From: Gloeocapsopsis crepidinum LEGE 06123
GTDB lineage: Bacteria > Cyanobacteriota > Cyanobacteriia > Cyanobacteriales > Chroococcidiopsidaceae
Reading direction: 5' to 3'
DNA: 36,758 nt
NCBI RefSeq assembly: GCF_015207655.1
Contig: NZ_JADEWN010000065.1
Location: forward strand, 1 to 36,758
Both the position numbers and the translations under genes were made by a program. Of the stretch, positions 33,815 to 36,758 are shown one piece after another. A model generated the notes under the pieces. That model searched no databases, was not told where the DNA came from, and worked only from the letters and a program-made list of their open reading frames with translations. The stretch's first letter is position 1. The number at the start of each line of letters is the position of its first letter.

Positions 33815-33982
33815 ATGTATATAGAAGATAATTTTAGGCAATTTGTGTATGTTTTTCTCACAGTTTCAAAAGTAAAGATTTTAGAGATTTTAGTCTCTGA
33901 AAGACAAGTTGCTAGAAGTTTACTTAGCTCTAAATCAATCTTAATGTATCGCTCTGATATTGACGGATTAAATAAAAGTTAG
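33815..33982 (+). CDS. Possible small protein, 55 aa
   Basis: ATG at 33815 with AAAGGTAG about 7 nt upstream as a ribosome site; stop TAG at 33980-33982. The product begins MYIEDNFRQFVYVFLTVSKV and continues with ILEILVSERQVARSLLSS, which alternates like an amphipathic helix, ending YRSDIDGLNKS. Its length, the upstream AGG and protein-like composition support it, but there is no homologue I recognise. A 9-bp hairpin (33879-33902, loop TTTTAG) lies inside the frame. Confidence 0.35.
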   Translation: MYIEDNFRQFVYVFLTVSKVKILEILVSERQVARSLLSSKSILMYRSDIDGLNKS

Positions 33983-34270
33983 GAGAACTGATTTGTAAAA
34001 TTTAGTAAACAATGCATTGCTTTTGGCTTTGATACTGAGAAATCAATAGATGTTAAACAAAATTTGTGAATAGATTTTTAAGTTAGAACGAGCAACATAA
34101 AGGTTAAAAACTTTTAAAAAAAGAACTGAGTTTTGAAGTAATGCAAAATTTCTAATAAATATTGCAAAACATCACAAAAAGGCAACTGAAAGAATTTGCA
34201 CAAGTTAACACAATCAGAAGCATCTGCTACATAAATTAATTGAGTGCGACATATAGAAGTGCAGGTTGTC
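33983..34270. other. AT-rich leader region of hetZ
   Basis: No ORF of note. No HetR-type inverted repeat (the GGGG-TCTA-CCCC-like site known before Anabaena hetZ/hetP) was found in this stretch. The GTG at 34244 is in frame with hetZ but probably not used. Confidence 0.4.
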
Positions 34271-35440
34271 ATGCAAACTTTACAGGTATTCGAGGAAGAC
34301 AATCTCATGATTAAATGGACAGAAACTTTGACACAAAGTTGGCGATCGCGGCTTTGTCGCGAACTACAACAATATTCTGAACTCACCCAAGAAAGTATTT
34401 TGCGTTGGCTGATTGGCAATGATATTGAAAGAATCGAGACAATGCTTCCTCATGAGCTAGATCTTGTACAGCAAGGCATGGAATACCGTTATTGCATTTT
34501 ACTGCAACGCTATTTAGGGCAAATGCCAGAACAAGCTTACCGCAACTTGACAACTCGATTGAGTAGCTTGGTGATTCTCCGTAACAAAATTCGGACTTGG
34601 GTATCTCTGAGTCGCGATCGCACGACAACAGTGTTGGCTGTTTTACAAGAAGTTATTCAAGAGTTGTTGCAAAGCGATCGCTATATGCAGCAACAAATGA
34701 ACTGGATCGCCCAATGTACTAGCGACGTGAAACTACGAAACGCATTACTATTTACTAGTTTAGAAGAATATAGCTTGCGCCGGATTAGGAATCAGCCTTT
34801 GATTGCCTATCGATTTGTTAACTATTTACGCCGTGCCTCACGTGGAGGATTAACGCAAGTTCCCGCCCAAGATCTCGTTAAGCTTGTCTCAGAGGATCTC
34901 CTCACCGAGGACAATGACGATCCAATTAGTCTATTTGATACACCAGCGATCGCCGAATATCAAGATCGACAAGCTTTCATTGAACAACAAAGTTTAAGAA
35001 TCAAAGTTCAAAAGGAATTTGAAGCTTATTTATCCCAGAAATTAGGAGCAACAGCAGTTAAATGGTTACAGCTATATCTGCAAGGAAAATCACAAGAAGC
35101 GATCGCCCATCATTTAAACTTACAAGTCAAAGAAGTGTATCGGCTACGTGAGAAAATTAGCTACCATGCAGTGCGCGTATTTGCTGCAAAAGAGCAAACT
35201 GAACTTGTCGGAAACTGGCTAGAAAATTCTTTACAAGAACATAGCTTCGGTTTAACACCGCAGCAATGGCAAAGCTATTGGGCTAAATTAACTCCCAAAC
35301 AGTGTCAGCTTGTTAAGTTGCTAAAAGATGGTAAAGATACGGCAGCAATCGCCCAAACAATGCGTTTGCAAACACATCAGGTACTTAGCGAGTGGACTAA
35401 ACTGTACTTAGTAGCTCAAACGATTAGAAGTCAAGATTGA
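34271..35440 (+). CDS. hetZ: HetZ-family protein
   Basis: About 389 aa from the ATG at 34271 (a GTG 27 nt upstream is less likely). In Anabaena HetZ (about 401 aa) is a DNA-binding regulator of early heterocyst differentiation. Matching blocks: ILRWLIGNDIERIETM, MEYRYCILLQRYLG, LRNKIRTWVSLSRDR and FVNYLRRASRGGLTQVP. The C-terminal half has two helix-turn-helix-like stretches, KSQEAIAHHLNLQVKEVYRLR and DTAAIAQTMRLQTHQVLSEW, consistent with DNA binding. It is followed by patU, as in other cyanobacteria. In a non-heterocystous host its role must be something other than heterocysts, perhaps cell differentiation or division control. Confidence 0.87.
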   Translation: MQTLQVFEEDNLMIKWTETLTQSWRSRLCRELQQYSELTQESILRWLIGNDIERIETMLPHELDLVQQGMEYRYCILLQRYLGQMPEQAYRNLTTRLSSLVILRNKIRTWVSLSRDRTTTVLAVLQEVIQELLQSDRYMQQQMNWIAQCTSDVKLRNALLFTSLEEYSLRRIRNQPLIAYRFVNYLRRASRGGLTQVPAQDLVKLVSEDLLTEDNDDPISLFDTPAIAEYQDRQAFIEQQSLRIKVQKEFEAYLSQKLGATAVKWLQLYLQGKSQEAIAHHLNLQVKEVYRLREKISYHAVRVFAAKEQTELVGNWLENSLQEHSFGLTPQQWQSYWAKLTPKQCQLVKLLKDGKDTAAIAQTMRLQTHQVLSEWTKLYLVAQTIRSQD

Positions 35441-35669
35441 GACGATCTACTTTCTCTTGAATGCTTTTAACGTAGCTGTCATCCGCAGATTTTAGATCTC
35501 TTTATGTATCTTTTTTCTTCAGTAATCTAGAGAAATTTACGACAACAATCGCCATAATATTCCACTATACTAGAACAAGAAGAGAATTAATTAACACATA
35601 AAGTTAAGTAATTTTACGGTTACTCGACCAAGTAATTGATTAGTATAGCGATCGCACGTTTATAACGGG

Positions 35670-36629
35670 GTGCTACAGGTGGATATTCAGCAAATGTTCT
35701 GGCTTATCGACAACATCATATCTCTTGAAGCCTGTCTGTATCATCAAGTACTGCCTTTGACTTTATCAGAAAATGTCTTGCGGCTAGGAATGGTAAATCC
35801 AGAAGACACTCTAGCTAAAGATTACGTCAGTTGCATTGTTTCCCACCTGAGTTACGCATTGGTTCCACAATCAATAGGCTTAAACACACATCGGGCAATG
35901 CTATCAGCATATTTAAAACACAAAGAAACTTCCCAACAAGCTAGACAGCCCCCGATTCCTCCTTTAGCTATAGAAAAGACATCATCTACAAGTGAAACAG
36001 AATCAGAAGAAAATTCACTAGCATTGCCAACGTTAGAAGTTAATCCACTTCATCTTTCTAGTTCTATAGAATTACTGTCAACCTTACCTGCAAAAGATCT
36101 GCTGCAAGAGTTACTCGGACGAATACTCACCGAAGGAATTGGTAGACTTTATTTTGAGCGGCAATATCCTCAGTTTGGTCGCATTCTCTGGAGTCTTAAC
36201 GGTGTTGTGCAATCGATACTAGAAAAACTCCCTGCGCAACGATTTCAAGAAGTTATTGACGAACTTAAGCATTTAATGCATTTAGCGATCGCTCCTGTAG
36301 AAGAACAAACACAAGTAGAAATTGAACGCTTGTACCAAAATAGTCGCATATTGTTACGTTTACAAATTATGCCTGGTGCTTTTGGTGAAGAAGCAACCCT
36401 TCAAATCTTACGTGGCGCAGCGCTAGAGTTTTATCAACAGCAACAATCAACACACCTTGGTCAAGATGCATTATCCATTGCTCAACAACTACAGCACAAG
36501 TTGCGGGAAATGCACAAACGAGCTAGAACGCATCCTAACTTAAGTCGCGAACAATTAGAAGCGTTACCAGTGCTTAATCAACTGCTGGTAAACGTCAACA
36601 GTCAATTAGAAAAGCTCAAAGAAATTTAA
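35670..36629 (+). CDS. patU: PatU family protein (unsplit form)
   Basis: 319 aa. The N-terminal part (ILSLEACLYHQVLPLTLSEN-like, then LRLGMVNPEDTLAKDYV) corresponds to PatU5, and the C-terminal part (KDLLQELLGRILTEGIGRLYFERQ...GRILWSLNGVVQSIL) to PatU3. The two parts are joined by a Ser/Thr/Glu/Pro-rich linker (about 88-135). In Anabaena they are separate genes patU5 and patU3 beside hetZ that affect heterocyst pattern; a single patU occurs in other cyanobacteria. The start is a GTG (35670); a second GTG (35679) and an ATG (35694) are alternatives. Gap to hetZ is 229 nt. The N-terminal motif also resembles type II/IV secretion ATPase N-domains. Confidence 0.8.
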   Translation: MLQVDIQQMFWLIDNIISLEACLYHQVLPLTLSENVLRLGMVNPEDTLAKDYVSCIVSHLSYALVPQSIGLNTHRAMLSAYLKHKETSQQARQPPIPPLAIEKTSSTSETESEENSLALPTLEVNPLHLSSSIELLSTLPAKDLLQELLGRILTEGIGRLYFERQYPQFGRILWSLNGVVQSILEKLPAQRFQEVIDELKHLMHLAIAPVEEQTQVEIERLYQNSRILLRLQIMPGAFGEEATLQILRGAALEFYQQQQSTHLGQDALSIAQQLQHKLREMHKRARTHPNLSREQLEALPVLNQLLVNVNSQLEKLKEI

Positions 36630-36696
36630 TGATACGAACTTGCGTTCTAAAGAACAATTAGGGTAGGGTGCAGTTAACCGAGAAACGAGCACTGTT

Positions 36697-36758
36697 ATGG
36701 CAAGAGTCAGTCGAGTTGTAGCCCACCAGAGCGTTGAAGAAGTTAAGCAGAAGCTGGC
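36697..36758 (+). CDS. Transposase N-terminus (IS630-like), cut by the window edge
   Basis: ATG at 36697 starts MARVSRVVAHQSVEEVKQKL and runs off the window end. This beginning resembles the helix-turn-helix start of IS630-family transposases in cyanobacteria, from memory. Upstream, GTTCT-AA-AGAAC and GGGTAGGGTGCAG could belong to the element's terminal repeat. Only about 20 residues are visible, so intactness cannot be judged. Confidence 0.5.
   Translation, partial: MARVSRVVAHQSVEEVKQKL

Noticed and set aside
1-36758. tRNA or rRNA genes
   Set aside because: No cloverleaf with a GTTCRA-type T-loop and no rRNA-like sequence was noticed on either strand; a covariance scan was not possible here.

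Overview
This window is cyanobacterial chromosome. The palindrome GCGATCGC (HIP1) occurs dozens of times by eye in 36.8 kb, where chance predicts about one. It also carries cyanobacterial marker genes: zeta-carotene desaturase, NrtS, HetZ and PatU. PatU is a single unsplit gene here, whereas Anabaena-type heterocyst formers carry patU5 and patU3. That suggests a non-heterocystous or unicellular relative, for example the Chroococcidiopsis/Gloeocapsopsis group; this placement is inference.

Layout. Position 1 lies in the probable tail of a transposase and the last bases are the start of another, so both window ends look like insertion sequences. From 5756 down to 363 (minus strand) runs the most coherent system: a guanidine-I (ykkC) riboswitch with its own terminator, a ureohydrolase matching the Ni-dependent guanidine hydrolase GdmH, HypA-like and HypB-like nickel chaperones, and a complete ABC importer (lipoprotein binding protein, permease, ATPase), closed by a terminator. 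Together these read as a guanidine-sensing, uptake and hydrolysis operon. From 6141 to 17571 come housekeeping and accessory genes: a small conserved protein, cobQ followed 4 nt later by a [2Fe-2S] protein, nrtS, crtQ plus an SRPBCC protein, a large acidic unknown, an IscA/SufA-type protein with a TPR protein, a GNAT enzyme, a TIGR01777 epimerase and a haem-oxygenase-like iron enzyme.

From 17636 to 21319 are a methyltransferase, a small membrane protein, a membrane-anchored rhodanese, an SDR oxidoreductase and an acidic disordered protein. From 27014 down to 21426 lies a minus-strand run with a lipid flavour: fatty-acid-hydroxylase-type membrane protein, Mpo1-like (DUF962) protein, amidohydrolase, cobalamin-binding radical SAM enzyme resembling hopanoid methylases, and an FtsX-type permease. 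The hydroxylase plus Mpo1-like pair could make a two-step fatty-acid alpha-oxidation route, which I flag as the least described possibility in the window.

From 33348 down to 27322 are two large signalling proteins: a STAND/NB-ARC protein with fourteen WD40 repeats and a hybrid histidine kinase with a perfect 18-bp dyad just before its start. The right end carries hetZ and patU. Heptamer-based short tandem repeats (STRR type) sit in at least five intergenic spots, and two of them fold into long hairpins. I saw no tRNA, rRNA, CRISPR array or prophage.
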